DNA of 64,000 nucleotides from assembly GCF_008119785.1 (NCBI RefSeq), contig NZ_VSFA01000007.1:1-64000 (forward strand), given 5' to 3'. Source of the DNA: Micromonospora sp. MP36. GTDB taxonomy: Bacteria; Actinomycetota; Actinomycetes; Mycobacteriales; Micromonosporaceae. The notes beneath the pieces were generated by a model. That model was not told the DNA's origin. It ran no database searches and was given only the letters and a program-made list of their open reading frames with translations. Position numbers and translations under genes: made by a program. Shown one piece after another: positions 16,668-25,697 of the stretch; the first letter of the stretch is position 1; every line of letters begins with the position of its first letter.

Positions 16668-17966
16668 ATGCACCGTCGTAGATTCGGCCGACTCGTCGCG
16701 GCCGCCGCGGTCGCGGCCGTCGGCCTCGGCTCCCTCACCGCGTGCGGTGACGGCGGCGGCGAGGACGACGCGTCGTCGTCCGGCCCGGTCAAGCTGCGCT
16801 TCCTGAGCCTGGCCTGGCAGAAGGAGTCGCTGCAGGCCAACAAGGACCTGGTCGCCAAGTGGAACAGCGAACACCCGGACATCCAGGTGGAGTACGTCCA
16901 GGGCGACTGGAACTCGATCCACGACCAGCTGGTCACCTCGTTCGAGGGCGGCGACGCCGCCGACATCGTGCACTACGAGGCCTCGGCGATCGGCGAGTTC
17001 AGCAAGCAGGGCTACCTGACCGACGTCTCCAAGCTGCTCAGCGACGACTTCAAGAGCCAGATCGACCCGGGCGTCTGGGACACCGTCACCTTCGACGGCA
17101 AGGTCACCGGCGTGCCGTTCCTGCTGGAGTCGCAGGTCGTCATCGCCAACAAGAAGCTGCTCGACGCCGCCGGCGTCGCCGTCCCGCCCGCCGACGGTGG
17201 CTGGACCTGGGACGAGTTCCAGGCCAACGCGCAGAAGCTCACCAAGCCCGGCCAGTACGGCGTGGCCTGGGCGCTCAAGTCGCCGACCAACCGCGTGATG
17301 AACCTGGCGCTGAACTACGACGGCAAGTTCTTCTACACCGACGGCGGCAAGACCGAGGTGAAGGTCGGCGACGCGGAGAAGGAGGTGCCGAAGCGGATCC
17401 ACGACATGCTCTACACCACCAAGTCCGCCTCCCCGGAGGCGCTCGGCATGAGCGGCGCGGACACCCTGCCCGGCTTCTTCGGCGGCAAGTACGCCATGCT
17501 CCCCGGCTCGGTCTCGCTGCGCCAGCAGATGGTCGAGCAGGCCCCCGCCGGCTTCGAGTGGGTGACGCTCCCGCCGATCAAGGGGCTGTCCAGCAAGCAG
17601 GCCGCCAACCCGCAGACGCTGTCCATCTCCGAGGACAGCAAGCACAAGAAGCAGGCCGCGCAGTTCCTGGAGTGGTTCCTCAACCCGACCAACATGGCCA
17701 CCCTCGCCAAGGGTGACTGGCTGGTGCCCACCGGCAAGCAGGCCAACCAGGAGCTGGTCAAGCTCACCGAGGGCAAGCAGGGCTGGGACGTCGCCGCCGA
17801 CAGCGCCGCCGACCTGACCGTCGCCCCGTTCCAGAAGGCCGACGGCTACCCGGAGTGGAAGACCAAGTACGCCACCCCGGCGCTGCAGCAGTACTTCGCC
17901 AACAAGATCACCCTGGACCAGCTCGGCACGCAGCTGGTCGACGGGGGCAAGCAGGTGCTGAGGTAA
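16668..17966 (+). CDS. ABC transporter substrate-binding lipoprotein (CUT1 type)
   Basis: A 432-residue extracellular binding protein. Its signal peptide ends in the lipobox LTAC, so C26 is lipidated and anchors the protein to the membrane. The mature sequence has the two-lobe family-1 solute-binding pattern: VKLRFLSLAWQKESLQANKDL, FEGGDAADIVHYEASAIGEF, FLEWFLNPTNMATLAKGDWL. It delivers substrate to the two permeases just upstream. It is followed two bases later by an ADP-ribosylglycohydrolase-family gene, which makes a nucleoside- or ribose-containing ligand plausible. The Gly/Asp/Ser-rich linker after C26 is usual. Confidence 0.93.
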   Translation: MHRRRFGRLVAAAAVAAVGLGSLTACGDGGGEDDASSSGPVKLRFLSLAWQKESLQANKDLVAKWNSEHPDIQVEYVQGDWNSIHDQLVTSFEGGDAADIVHYEASAIGEFSKQGYLTDVSKLLSDDFKSQIDPGVWDTVTFDGKVTGVPFLLESQVVIANKKLLDAAGVAVPPADGGWTWDEFQANAQKLTKPGQYGVAWALKSPTNRVMNLALNYDGKFFYTDGGKTEVKVGDAEKEVPKRIHDMLYTTKSASPEALGMSGADTLPGFFGGKYAMLPGSVSLRQQMVEQAPAGFEWVTLPPIKGLSSKQAANPQTLSISEDSKHKKQAAQFLEWFLNPTNMATLAKGDWLVPTGKQANQELVKLTEGKQGWDVAADSAADLTVAPFQKADGYPEWKTKYATPALQQYFANKITLDQLGTQLVDGGKQVLR

Positions 17967-17968
17967 CC

Positions 17969-19102
17969 ATGTCACTCTTGCTCGACAAGTCGGTCGGCTG
18001 CCTGGTCGGCGCCGCGGTGGGCGACGCCCTCGGCGGGGCCACCGAGACGGCCCTGCCGGAGCAGATCCGCGCCCGCTTCGGCGGCTGGGTCGAGGGGATC
18101 GTGCCCCCGTACCACGCCGACTGGGCCACCGCGCGGCCACTCGCGCCGTACCACAAGGGCGACGGACACATCACCGATGACACGCTGATGACCCACGCCC
18201 TGGTCCGCGCGTACGCGGCCAAACGGGACCACCTCGACGCGTACGACGTGGTGGAACTGCTCGTCCCCGACCTGATCGAGCGGGTGGTGTACATCCCGGA
18301 CCTGGAGCGGGAGGGGGTGACCTTCCACCGGCTGGCCGCGGCCGAACGGTGGCTGGTCACCCGCCTGCACCACGCGCACGCCGACCCCCGCGAGGCCGGC
18401 GTGGGCAACATCGTCAACTGCGGCGCCGCCATGTACATGGCCCCGGTCGGCATCGTCAACGCCGGCGACCCGGCGGGGGCGTACGCGGAGGCGGTGGAGC
18501 TCACCGGGGCACACCAGCACAGCTACGGACGGGAGGCCGCGGCGGTGTTCGCCGCCGCGGTCGCCGCCGCCGCGGCACCCGGCGCGGGCGTCGACGACGT
18601 CATCGCCGCGGCCCTCGACCTCGCCCGCGACGGCACCCGCGCCGCCGTCGACGCGGTGGTCAAGGAGGCCCGCGGGCACGACGACTGGAAGGCCGCCATC
18701 CCCGCGCTGCGCGCCGCCGTCGCCCCCTACGACACGGTGGGGGAGGAATACCGCAGCCCGGGCCTGGGCGCCCGCCGGCCCAGCCGGCTGCACGCCATCG
18801 AGGAACTGCCGGTGGCGCTGGGCATGCTGGTGGTGGCCCGCGGCAACTACCGGTCGGCGGTGCTCGGCGCGGTCAACTACGGCCGCGACGCCGACTCCAC
18901 CGCCACCATGGCCGGCGCGATCGCCGGGGCGCTCGGCGGCGCGGCGGCCGTCCCGGCCGAGTGGTCGCAGGCGGTCGCCGCCGCGTCCCGCACCGACCTG
19001 GTCGAACCCGCCCGGGTCCTCGCCCAGGTGGCCACCGAGGTCTTCGACCGCGACCGGGAGCGGTTCGCCCGCCGCGCCGAACGCTTCGGCGGGCTGGCAT
19101 GA
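17969..19102 (+). CDS. ADP-ribosylglycohydrolase-family protein 1
   Basis: The 377-residue protein shows the dinuclear-magnesium ARH/DraG fold. GCLVGAAVGDALGG lies near residues 10-23, the metal motif T69-D70-D71 is in GHITDDTLMTHAL, and the second metal motif D307-A-D309-S-T is in NYGRDADSTATMAGAIAGA. All visible metal ligands are intact, so hydrolysis of an N- or O-glycosidic (ribosyl) bond is likely. No signal peptide is present, so it acts after import. It starts two bases after the binding-protein stop, and its own stop overlaps the second ARH gene by ATGA. DraG-like protein de-ADP-ribosylation is possible, but the catabolic operon argues for a small-molecule substrate. Confidence 0.9.
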   Translation: MSLLLDKSVGCLVGAAVGDALGGATETALPEQIRARFGGWVEGIVPPYHADWATARPLAPYHKGDGHITDDTLMTHALVRAYAAKRDHLDAYDVVELLVPDLIERVVYIPDLEREGVTFHRLAAAERWLVTRLHHAHADPREAGVGNIVNCGAAMYMAPVGIVNAGDPAGAYAEAVELTGAHQHSYGREAAAVFAAAVAAAAAPGAGVDDVIAAALDLARDGTRAAVDAVVKEARGHDDWKAAIPALRAAVAPYDTVGEEYRSPGLGARRPSRLHAIEELPVALGMLVVARGNYRSAVLGAVNYGRDADSTATMAGAIAGALGGAAAVPAEWSQAVAAASRTDLVEPARVLAQVATEVFDRDRERFARRAERFGGLA

Positions 19103-20505
19103 CCGCTGCGGACGCGAGTGGCGGCGCGACGGGCGGCCCGGCGCGCGGGCTGCGGCTGACCTGGGTGCAGCCCGAGGACCTGCTGCCGCACGAGCTGGCC
19201 GCGAGCCGCGACGAGGGCCGCGACGTCACCGCCCTCGCCGACCGCTGGACGGCGGCCGGCGGCGACGTCACCGCCCCGGTCAGCGGAGCCTCACCCGTGC
19301 CGGCGTCACCGCGGCTGCGCGCCCTCGCCGTCGACCTGCTCGACGCCGCCGACGCGCTGCCCGGCCCCGACACCGCGCAGGAGCCCGACGACCTCGACGC
19401 GGTCCGCGCCACCTGGCCGAGCACCTGGCACCTGCCGACCAGCGTCGAGCGGGACCGGCTGCACGGCGCCTGGCTCGGCCGGGCGGCCGGCTGCCTGCTC
19501 GGCAAGCCGGTGGAGAAGATCCCCCGCCACGGGATCCGGGAGATCCTCACCACCACCGGCCGGTGGCCGCTGCGCGGGTGGTTCACCGCGCAAGGGCTGC
19601 CGGCCGAGGTGGCCGCCCGCTGGCCGTGGAACCGGCGCAGCGCCCCCACCAGCCTCGCCGAGAATATCGCCGGCATGCCCGAGGACGACGACCTCAACTT
19701 CGCGCTGCTCGCGCTGCGCATCCTGGAGACGTACGGGCCGGACTTCACCAGCGCCGACGTGGCCCAGGCCTGGCTGGACTGGCTGCCCGCCGGGCGGGTC
19801 TTCACCGCCGAACGGGTCGCCTACCGCAACCTGTTGCTCGGCCTCACCCCGCCGGCCACCGCCCGCCGGCACAACCCGTTCCGGGAGTGGATCGGCGCGC
19901 AGATCCGCACCGACGTGTACGGCTGGACCAACCCCGGCCGCCCCGACCGGGCCGCCGAGGCGGCCTGGCGGGACGCCGCCGTCAGCCACGTCCGCGCCGG
20001 GGCGTACGGGGCGATCTGGGTGGCCGCCCTCGCCGCGGCCGCGCCGGTCGCCACCAGCATCGACGAGGTGCTGGACGCGGGCGAGTCGGTGCTGCCCCCG
20101 GACAGCCGGTTCACCGCCGCGATCCGGGAGGCGCGCGCCCTCGGCGCCGGCACCGACGACTGGGAGAGCATCGTGGACACCCTCTACGCCCGGCACGGGC
20201 ACCTGCACTGGGTGCACGTCCGCAACAACGCCGCACTGGTCGCCGCGGCCCTCGCGTACGGGCGCGGCGAGCTGGAGCGGTCCATCTGCGCGGTCGTTTC
20301 CGGCGGCTGGGACACCGACTCGACCGGCGCCACGGTCGGGGCGGTCACCGGGGCGCTCACCGGCGCGTCCCGCCTGCCCGGTCGTTGGGTCGCCCCGTTG
20401 CGCAACCGGCTGGCCAGCAGCATCGCCGGCTTCGACGGCATAGGCTTCGACGAGTTGGCCGGCCGCACGCTTGCCCTGGCCCGGCGGAGCGGAGCGGCGG
20501 CGTGA
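19099..20505 (+). CDS. ADP-ribosylglycohydrolase-family protein 2
   Basis: A longer 468-residue ARH-family member. A roughly 110-residue N-terminal extension (GLRLTWVQPEDLLPHELAAS onwards) precedes the ARH core, which starts at HGAWLGRAAGCLLGKPVEK. The first metal motif has the variant form M193-P-E-D-D-D-L-N200; the second is D405-T-D407-S-T in SGGWDTDSTGATVGAVTGAL. It overlaps ARH1 by four bases, so both are made together, perhaps for successive bonds or different forms of one substrate. The extra N-terminal region has no recognised function. Its stop TGA is provided by the first RTGA of a junction repeat. Confidence 0.88.
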   Translation: MTAADASGGATGGPARGLRLTWVQPEDLLPHELAASRDEGRDVTALADRWTAAGGDVTAPVSGASPVPASPRLRALAVDLLDAADALPGPDTAQEPDDLDAVRATWPSTWHLPTSVERDRLHGAWLGRAAGCLLGKPVEKIPRHGIREILTTTGRWPLRGWFTAQGLPAEVAARWPWNRRSAPTSLAENIAGMPEDDDLNFALLALRILETYGPDFTSADVAQAWLDWLPAGRVFTAERVAYRNLLLGLTPPATARRHNPFREWIGAQIRTDVYGWTNPGRPDRAAEAAWRDAAVSHVRAGAYGAIWVAALAAAAPVATSIDEVLDAGESVLPPDSRFTAAIREARALGAGTDDWESIVDTLYARHGHLHWVHVRNNAALVAAALAYGRGELERSICAVVSGGWDTDSTGATVGAVTGALTGASRLPGRWVAPLRNRLASSIAGFDGIGFDELAGRTLALARRSGAAA

Positions 20506-20585
20506 GCGAGCGGAGCGAGCGAACCATCAGGCTCAGTAGCGGGGCGCCTCGCGTCGCCGCGGGGCGAAGCGGGGCGGCGGCGTGA
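20502..20585 (+). repeat. Junction repeat copy A (80-bp period, micro-ORF, GTGA to GTGA)
   Basis: The element runs from GTGA (stop of the second ARH gene) to GTGA (start of ribokinase). The flanking 18-mers at 20491-20508 and 20571-20588 (GGAGCGGCGGCGTGAGCG and GGGGCGGCGGCGTGAGCG) are direct repeats exactly 80 bp apart. The inside is an uninterrupted 27-codon frame beginning VSERSERTIRL and ending on the TGA that overlaps the ribokinase start. Related copies lie at 21517, 34158 (minus), 35995 and 42194. Confidence 0.8.
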
Positions 20586-21520
20586 GCGCACGGGTGATCG
20601 TGGTCGGCAGCGCCAACCTGGACCTGGTGGTGACCACACCGCAGCTGCCCAAGCCCGGCGAGACGGTGCTCGGTGACCACTTCCGCACCGTGCCCGGTGG
20701 CAAGGGCGCCAACCAGGCGGTCGCGGCCGCCCGGGCCGGCGCGGACTGCGCCTTCATCGGCGCGGTCGGCGCCGACGACTTCGGGGTGCAGCTGCGGGAC
20801 AACCTGACCGCCGCCGGCGTGGACGTGCGCGGCCTGCGCTCCGTCGACGGACCCTCCGGCGTCGCGCTGATCGCCGTCGACCACGCGGCGGAGAACTGCA
20901 TCGTCGTCGCCCCCGGCGCCAACGCCGCCCTGACCGACCTGCACTCCGCCGACCGGGCGGCGGTCGGCGCGGCCGACGTGCTGCTGCTCCAGCTCGAGGT
21001 GCCGCTGGCGGCCGTCACCCAGGCCGCCGACCGGGCCCGCGCCGAGGCCACCACCGTGGTGCTCAACGCCGCCCCGGCCCGCCCGCTCCCCGACGACCTG
21101 CTCGACCTCGTCGACGTGCTGGTGGTCAACGAACACGAGGCGGCCGTCGTCGCCGGGATGTTCGTCGACGAGCCCGCCGCCCTGCTCGACGCGCTGGTGA
21201 CGCTGGTGCCCCGGGTGGTGCTGACGCTCGGCGCCCGCGGCGCCGCCTACGCCGACCGGCACGGCACCCGCCTGCAGGTGCCCCCGCCGGCGATCGACGC
21301 GGTGGACACCACCGCGGCCGGCGACGCGTTCACCGGCGCCCTCGCGGTCGCCCTCGCCGAACGCGGCGGCACCCTCACCGCCACCACCGCGCCGGCCGTG
21401 CTGCGCTGGGCGTGCGCCGCCGGGGCGGCCTGCGCCCAACGTCCTGGCGCGTCCACCGCGCTGCCCGACCGGGCCGCCATTGACGCACTGTACGCCGCGA
21501 CCTACGGAGCGGAAGAGTGA
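20582..21520 (+). CDS. rbsK: Ribokinase (PfkB family)
   Basis: The 312-residue protein has the PfkB signatures of ribokinase: [11 protein letters not shown] with the substrate-binding [18 protein letters not shown] near residues 40-55, and the ATP/anion-hole motif [13 protein letters not shown] with catalytic base D248. It phosphorylates ribose (or a similar pentose) at O5. Its place directly after two ADP-ribosylglycohydrolase-family genes suggests that it captures the ribose they release. The GTG start is the last RTGA of junction repeat A, and its stop is the first RTGA of copy B. Confidence 0.92.
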   Translation: MSARVIVVGSANLDLVVTTPQLPKPGETVLGDHFRTVPGGKGANQAVAAARAGADCAFIGAVGADDFGVQLRDNLTAAGVDVRGLRSVDGPSGVALIAVDHAAENCIVVAPGANAALTDLHSADRAAVGAADVLLLQLEVPLAAVTQAADRARAEATTVVLNAAPARPLPDDLLDLVDVLVVNEHEAAVVAGMFVDEPAALLDALVTLVPRVVLTLGARGAAYADRHGTRLQVPPPAIDAVDTTAAGDAFTGALAVALAERGGTLTATTAPAVLRWACAAGAACAQRPGASTALPDRAAIDALYAATYGAEE

Positions 21521-21600
21521 ACGAGCGTAGCGAGCGAACCAGCAAGCCCAGCACGGTCGAGCCGCCTGCCGGGGCCGACCGCGGGGCAGGCGGCGGCGTG
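21517..21600 (+). repeat. Junction repeat copy B (81 bp, in frame with the next gene)
   Basis: It starts at GTGA (ribokinase stop, 21517-21520) and ends at GTGA with GTG 21598, the likely start of the next gene. The 5' part (GTGAACGAGCGTAGCGAGCG) matches the other copies; the 3' part has diverged. At 81 bp rather than 80, its micro-ORF ([10 protein letters not shown]...) runs in frame into the downstream protein. Confidence 0.75.
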
Positions 21601-23550
21601 AGCTTCAACCCGTACGTCCCGCGCCCCATCGACCGGCCCACCGAGGTGCCGCTCGGAGGGCACGCCGACCTGACCAGCCTGGACGAGGCGAAGATCTTCG
21701 CCGCCCCGGACGACCCGGCCGACTGGCCCGCCTGGCGCGATCAGCTCACCCGCTGGCGGGCCGACGCCCGGGCCCGGCTCGCCTACACCGGCGAGCACTA
21801 CGACGAGATCACCGGAGACTGCTTCACCGTCTGCCTCGCCTGGCTGTGGGACGAGACCCTCTACGACCACGACCGGGGCGTGTTCACCGTCGACGCGTTC
21901 CTTGACGCGGCCCGCCGGGACTTCGGCGGCTTCGACGGGGTGGTGCTCTGGCACGCGTACCCGCTGATCGGGCTGGACGCGCGCAACCAGTTCGACTGGT
22001 ACCGGGACGTCCCCGAGCTGCCCGACGTGGTCCGCGCGTTCCAGGCCCACGGGGTGCGGGTGTTCGTCGACTACAACCCGTGGGACACCGGCACCCGGCG
22101 GCAGGCCGGCACCGACGCGGAGGAGGTCGCCGCGCTGGCCGCCACCCTCGGCGTCGACGGGGTCTTCCTGGACACCCTCAAGGAGGGCGCCGGCGAGCTG
22201 CGCAAGACCCTCGACGCCGTCCGCCCCGGCCTGGTCCTCGAGGGCGAGAGCCGGGTGCCGCTGGCCCGGATCGCCGACCACGCCATGTCCTGGGCGCAGT
22301 GGTTCGCCGACTCCGACGTGCCCGGCGTGCTGCGGGCCAAGTGGTTCGAGCGGCGGCACGTCCTGCACCACACCCGCCGCTGGCACCGCAGCCACCTCGA
22401 CGAGCTGCACTCCGCCTGGCTCAACGGCTGCGGCGTGCTGGTCTGGGAGAGCGTCTTCGGTGTCTGGGTCGGCTGGAACGACCGGGACAAGGCCGTGCTG
22501 CGCGCCATGCGGCGGGTGCAGGCCAGCCACGCGGCGTGGCTGCGGGCCGAGGACTGGGTCCCGCTCGCCGACCACCCCGGCACCGGCCAGGTGTACGCCT
22601 CCCGCTGGACCCACGACGGCCAGCCGCTGTGGACGGTGGTCAACCGGGGCGCGGACCACGACGGCCCCTGGCTGCTCACCGACGCCCGACCCGGCCGCTT
22701 CGTCGACCTGGTCACCGGCGCCGAGCTGACCGTCACCGAACTCGAGGACGGGCGGGTCGCCGTCGGCGGGCCGCTGCCCGCCGGGGCGATCGCCGCCGTG
22801 GCCGCCACCGACACGCCCGTGCCGCGGCACGAGCCGCCGACCGGTGACCCCTCCTTCCCGGCCCGCGCCGCCGTGCGCGCCCGCACCCCGTGGTCGCCCC
22901 TCGCGGCCCTGCCCGCCGGCATGGTCACCGTCGACGGCGGCCACCACGAGCTGACCGTCCGCCACCGGGTCCGGGAGACCGGCCTGTACGGCGAGGCGCC
23001 CTACGTCGACGAGTGGAAGCCGCTGCCGCCGCGCCTGCACCACACCGGCACCCTGCGCCGCCCAGTCCGGCTCGGCCGCTTCGCCATCGACACCCACGAG
23101 GTCACCCACGGCCAGTACGCCCGCTTCCTCGCCGCCACCGGCTACCGGCCGGTCCGGCCGGAACGGTTCACCGCCGGGCAGGGACCCACCGACGCCCCGG
23201 TCACCGGCGTCGACCTGGCCGACGCCCGGGCGTACGCCGACTGGGCCGGGCTGCGGCTGCCCACCGAGGACGAGTGGCAGGTCGCCGCCGAGGCGGGACT
23301 GCTCGCGCGCCGGGAACCGCTGGTGTGGAACCTGACCGAGAGCGAACACTCCGACGGGCGTACCCGGTTCGTCATCCTCAAGGGCGGCTGCGCGCACCGG
23401 GCGGAGGGCTCGGACTGGTACCTCGACGGCGGCCCGCAACCGCCCGAGGTGTCGGTGAAGCTGCTGCTCACCGGCGCCGGCCTCACCCGTTCCGACTCGA
23501 TCGGCTTCCGCTGCGCCGCCGACCTGCCCGCCGAAGGAACCCACCGATGA
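21598..23550 (+). CDS. TIM-barrel glycosidase-like protein with C-terminal FGE/sulfatase-modifying-type domain
   Basis: 650 residues from GTG 21598 ([10 protein letters not shown]); GTG 21517 would add 27 residues encoded by a junction repeat. Residues about 60-350 look like a glycoside-hydrolase-type barrel: [49 protein letters not shown]. Residues about 490-645 carry the formylglycine-generating-enzyme-like (C-type-lectin) fold: [39 protein letters not shown], and the terminal SIGFRCA. No signal peptide is visible. It overlaps the secreted esterase gene by ATGA. The glycosidase assignment is by fold-like motifs only, and the FGE part may bind rather than catalyse. Confidence 0.75.
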   Translation: MSFNPYVPRPIDRPTEVPLGGHADLTSLDEAKIFAAPDDPADWPAWRDQLTRWRADARARLAYTGEHYDEITGDCFTVCLAWLWDETLYDHDRGVFTVDAFLDAARRDFGGFDGVVLWHAYPLIGLDARNQFDWYRDVPELPDVVRAFQAHGVRVFVDYNPWDTGTRRQAGTDAEEVAALAATLGVDGVFLDTLKEGAGELRKTLDAVRPGLVLEGESRVPLARIADHAMSWAQWFADSDVPGVLRAKWFERRHVLHHTRRWHRSHLDELHSAWLNGCGVLVWESVFGVWVGWNDRDKAVLRAMRRVQASHAAWLRAEDWVPLADHPGTGQVYASRWTHDGQPLWTVVNRGADHDGPWLLTDARPGRFVDLVTGAELTVTELEDGRVAVGGPLPAGAIAAVAATDTPVPRHEPPTGDPSFPARAAVRARTPWSPLAALPAGMVTVDGGHHELTVRHRVRETGLYGEAPYVDEWKPLPPRLHHTGTLRRPVRLGRFAIDTHEVTHGQYARFLAATGYRPVRPERFTAGQGPTDAPVTGVDLADARAYADWAGLRLPTEDEWQVAAEAGLLARREPLVWNLTESEHSDGRTRFVILKGGCAHRAEGSDWYLDGGPQPPEVSVKLLLTGAGLTRSDSIGFRCAADLPAEGTHR

Positions 23551-25697
23551 GCAGACCCTGGCGCACCTGCGCCGTCCTCGTCGCTCTGCTGACCGCCGTC
23601 GGGCTCACCGCCCTGGCGCCCGAGACCGCCGTCGCGGCCAAGGATCCGGCCGGCACGCTCCGCACCGCCACCGCCCCCTCACCGGCCCTCGGCGGCAGCA
23701 TGGACTACACCGTCTACCTGCCGTACGGCTACACCGACCCCGCGCAGGCCGCCACCCGCTACCCGGTGCTGTACCTGCTGCACGGGCGCGGCGACACCAT
23801 GCAGGCGTGGACCCGGATCAAGGCGGACCTCGACCGGCTGATCGCCGACCGGCAGGTGCCACCGGTGATCGCCGTGCTGCCCGACGCCCCGTGGAGCAGC
23901 CGCGGCAGCTGGTACGTCGACTCCGCGTACACCGGCGCCGACAACCCGGGCCGCCCCGTGGAGACCGCACTCACCCGCGACCTCGTCAGCCACGTCGACG
24001 CCACCTACCGCACCGCCGCGCACCGGAACGCCCGGCTCATCGGCGGCTACTCGATGGGCGGCGCGGGCGCGCTGCGCTACGCCCTCGCCCACCAGGACCT
24101 CTTCGCCAACGCGCTGGTGCTCAGCCCCGCCGTCTACCAGCCGCTGCCGCCGGCCGACTCCTCGGCCCGCGAGTTCGGCGCCTTCGGCGACGGCGACCAG
24201 CTCTTCTCCGACGACGTCTACCGGCGGCTGAACTACCCGGCCCTGCTCCCCGGCGTCGACCCGGAGTCCCCGGTCCGGATGTTCCTCGCCGTCGGCGACG
24301 ACGAATGGGCCAACCCGGACCCGGCCGACGCCGTCCACGACCTCGACTACGAGGCCGCCACCCTCTACAACACCATCCGGCGCACTGACGGCCTCGCCCC
24401 CGAGTTCCGCGTCCTCGACGGGGGACACGACTGGGACGTCTGGCGCCCCGCCTTCGTCGCCGGCCTCACCCACCTCGCCGCCACCCTGAGCGTCACTCCG
24501 CCGGCCGGGCTGCCCGCCCCGCTGCACGGCACCGGCGGCGCGGACTGGGCCGGCGGGGTCGCCGCCCACCCCGACGGCGACGTCACCCTCGGCTACGCGG
24601 CGTCCGGCAGTATCGCCGGCCAGCCGTACGCCGGCGGCCTCGACGCCGTGGTCACCCGGCTCGCCGCCGACCGCACCACCGCCCGCTGGACCACCCAGTT
24701 CGGCACCGCCGCCAACGACCGGCTCTACGGGACGGTGCCGCTGCCCGACGGGAGTGTGCTCACCGCCGGTTACACCCGCGGCGACCTCGACGACCGGCAC
24801 CCGGGCAGCCCGGCGGACGACGGGTTCGTGGCCAAGCTGACCGCCACCGGGCAGCGCGCCTGGCTCATTCAGGCCGGTGACCCGGCCAAGCCCGACCGCT
24901 TCTACGCCCTCGCCGCCGCCCCGGACGGTGGCGCGTACGTCGTCGGTTACACCAGCGGCGCGTTCGGCGGCACCAGCGCCGGCGACAAGGACGCCGTGCT
25001 CGCCCGGGTCGCCCCGGACGGCACGCTCGCCTGGACCCGCCAGTTCGGCGGCCCCGGCGAGGACAAGGCGTACGCCGTCGCCGTCGGCCCCGACGGCGTC
25101 TACGTCGCCGGCGGCACCTCCGCCGCCCTGCCCGGCACCACCCCGCTCGGCGGCACCGACGGCTGGCTCGCCCGGTTCACCCCCGACGGCACCCGCGACT
25201 GGCTCACCGTCGCCGGCGGCGACGGGGACGACCTGCTCGGCGGCGTCACCGTCACCGGCGCCGGCCAGGTCGTGGCCACCGGCACCACCTCCGGCGACGT
25301 GCTGACCGTGGCGTACACCAGCAAGGGCGCGCAGCGCTGGCGGACGGTCACCGGCGGGCGCGGCACGGACGCCGGCACCGACGTCCTGGCCCTGGCCGAC
25401 GGCTCGCTCGCGGTGGTCGGCTTCACCGGCAGCACGCTCGGCGTGCCGGCCGGCGGGGCGGACGTGCTCACCCTGCGCCTCGACGCCCGCGGCCGGCAGC
25501 TCGCCGTCGCGCAGTACGGCACGGCCCGCGACGACGCGGCCGACCCGTTCGGCGAGGAGAACGGCTACGCCACCCTGGCCCCCGACGGGCGGCTGCTGGT
25601 CAGCGGCCGCACCGCCGGCACCCCCACGGGCGGCGCCGCCCTCGGCAACGGCGACGTGTTCCTCGCCGCCGTCGACCCGGCGAAGGGAACACCATGA
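23547..25697 (+). CDS. Secreted esterase fused to a beta-propeller-repeat domain
   Basis: The 716-residue protein begins with a Sec signal peptide (about residues 1-30, [23 protein letters not shown]). Residues 45-310 are an esterase-D/feruloyl-esterase-type alpha/beta hydrolase: nucleophile S169 in [11 protein letters not shown], acid in [11 protein letters not shown], His in DGGHDWDVW. Residues about 320-716 form SBBP-like propeller repeats with recurring [30 protein letters not shown] and [15 protein letters not shown] units. It would de-esterify an extracellular, perhaps polymer-linked, substrate before uptake by the operon's transporter. It overlaps both neighbours by ATGA. The fusion is uncommon, and the specific ester is unknown. 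Confidence 0.85.
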   Translation: MSRPWRTCAVLVALLTAVGLTALAPETAVAAKDPAGTLRTATAPSPALGGSMDYTVYLPYGYTDPAQAATRYPVLYLLHGRGDTMQAWTRIKADLDRLIADRQVPPVIAVLPDAPWSSRGSWYVDSAYTGADNPGRPVETALTRDLVSHVDATYRTAAHRNARLIGGYSMGGAGALRYALAHQDLFANALVLSPAVYQPLPPADSSAREFGAFGDGDQLFSDDVYRRLNYPALLPGVDPESPVRMFLAVGDDEWANPDPADAVHDLDYEAATLYNTIRRTDGLAPEFRVLDGGHDWDVWRPAFVAGLTHLAATLSVTPPAGLPAPLHGTGGADWAGGVAAHPDGDVTLGYAASGSIAGQPYAGGLDAVVTRLAADRTTARWTTQFGTAANDRLYGTVPLPDGSVLTAGYTRGDLDDRHPGSPADDGFVAKLTATGQRAWLIQAGDPAKPDRFYALAAAPDGGAYVVGYTSGAFGGTSAGDKDAVLARVAPDGTLAWTRQFGGPGEDKAYAVAVGPDGVYVAGGTSAALPGTTPLGGTDGWLARFTPDGTRDWLTVAGGDGDDLLGGVTVTGAGQVVATGTTSGDVLTVAYTSKGAQRWRTVTGGRGTDAGTDVLALADGSLAVVGFTGSTLGVPAGGADVLTLRLDARGRQLAVAQYGTARDDAADPFGEENGYATLAPDGRLLVSGRTAGTPTGGAALGNGDVFLAAVDPAKGTP

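Noticed and set aside
20491..20588. Interpretation of the junction repeat as a simple transposon with target duplication
   Set aside because: The near-duplicate 18-mers flank copy A well, but flanks of the other copies match only over RTGAGCG and a GGCGGC-like run, so a true target-site duplication cannot be claimed from five copies.
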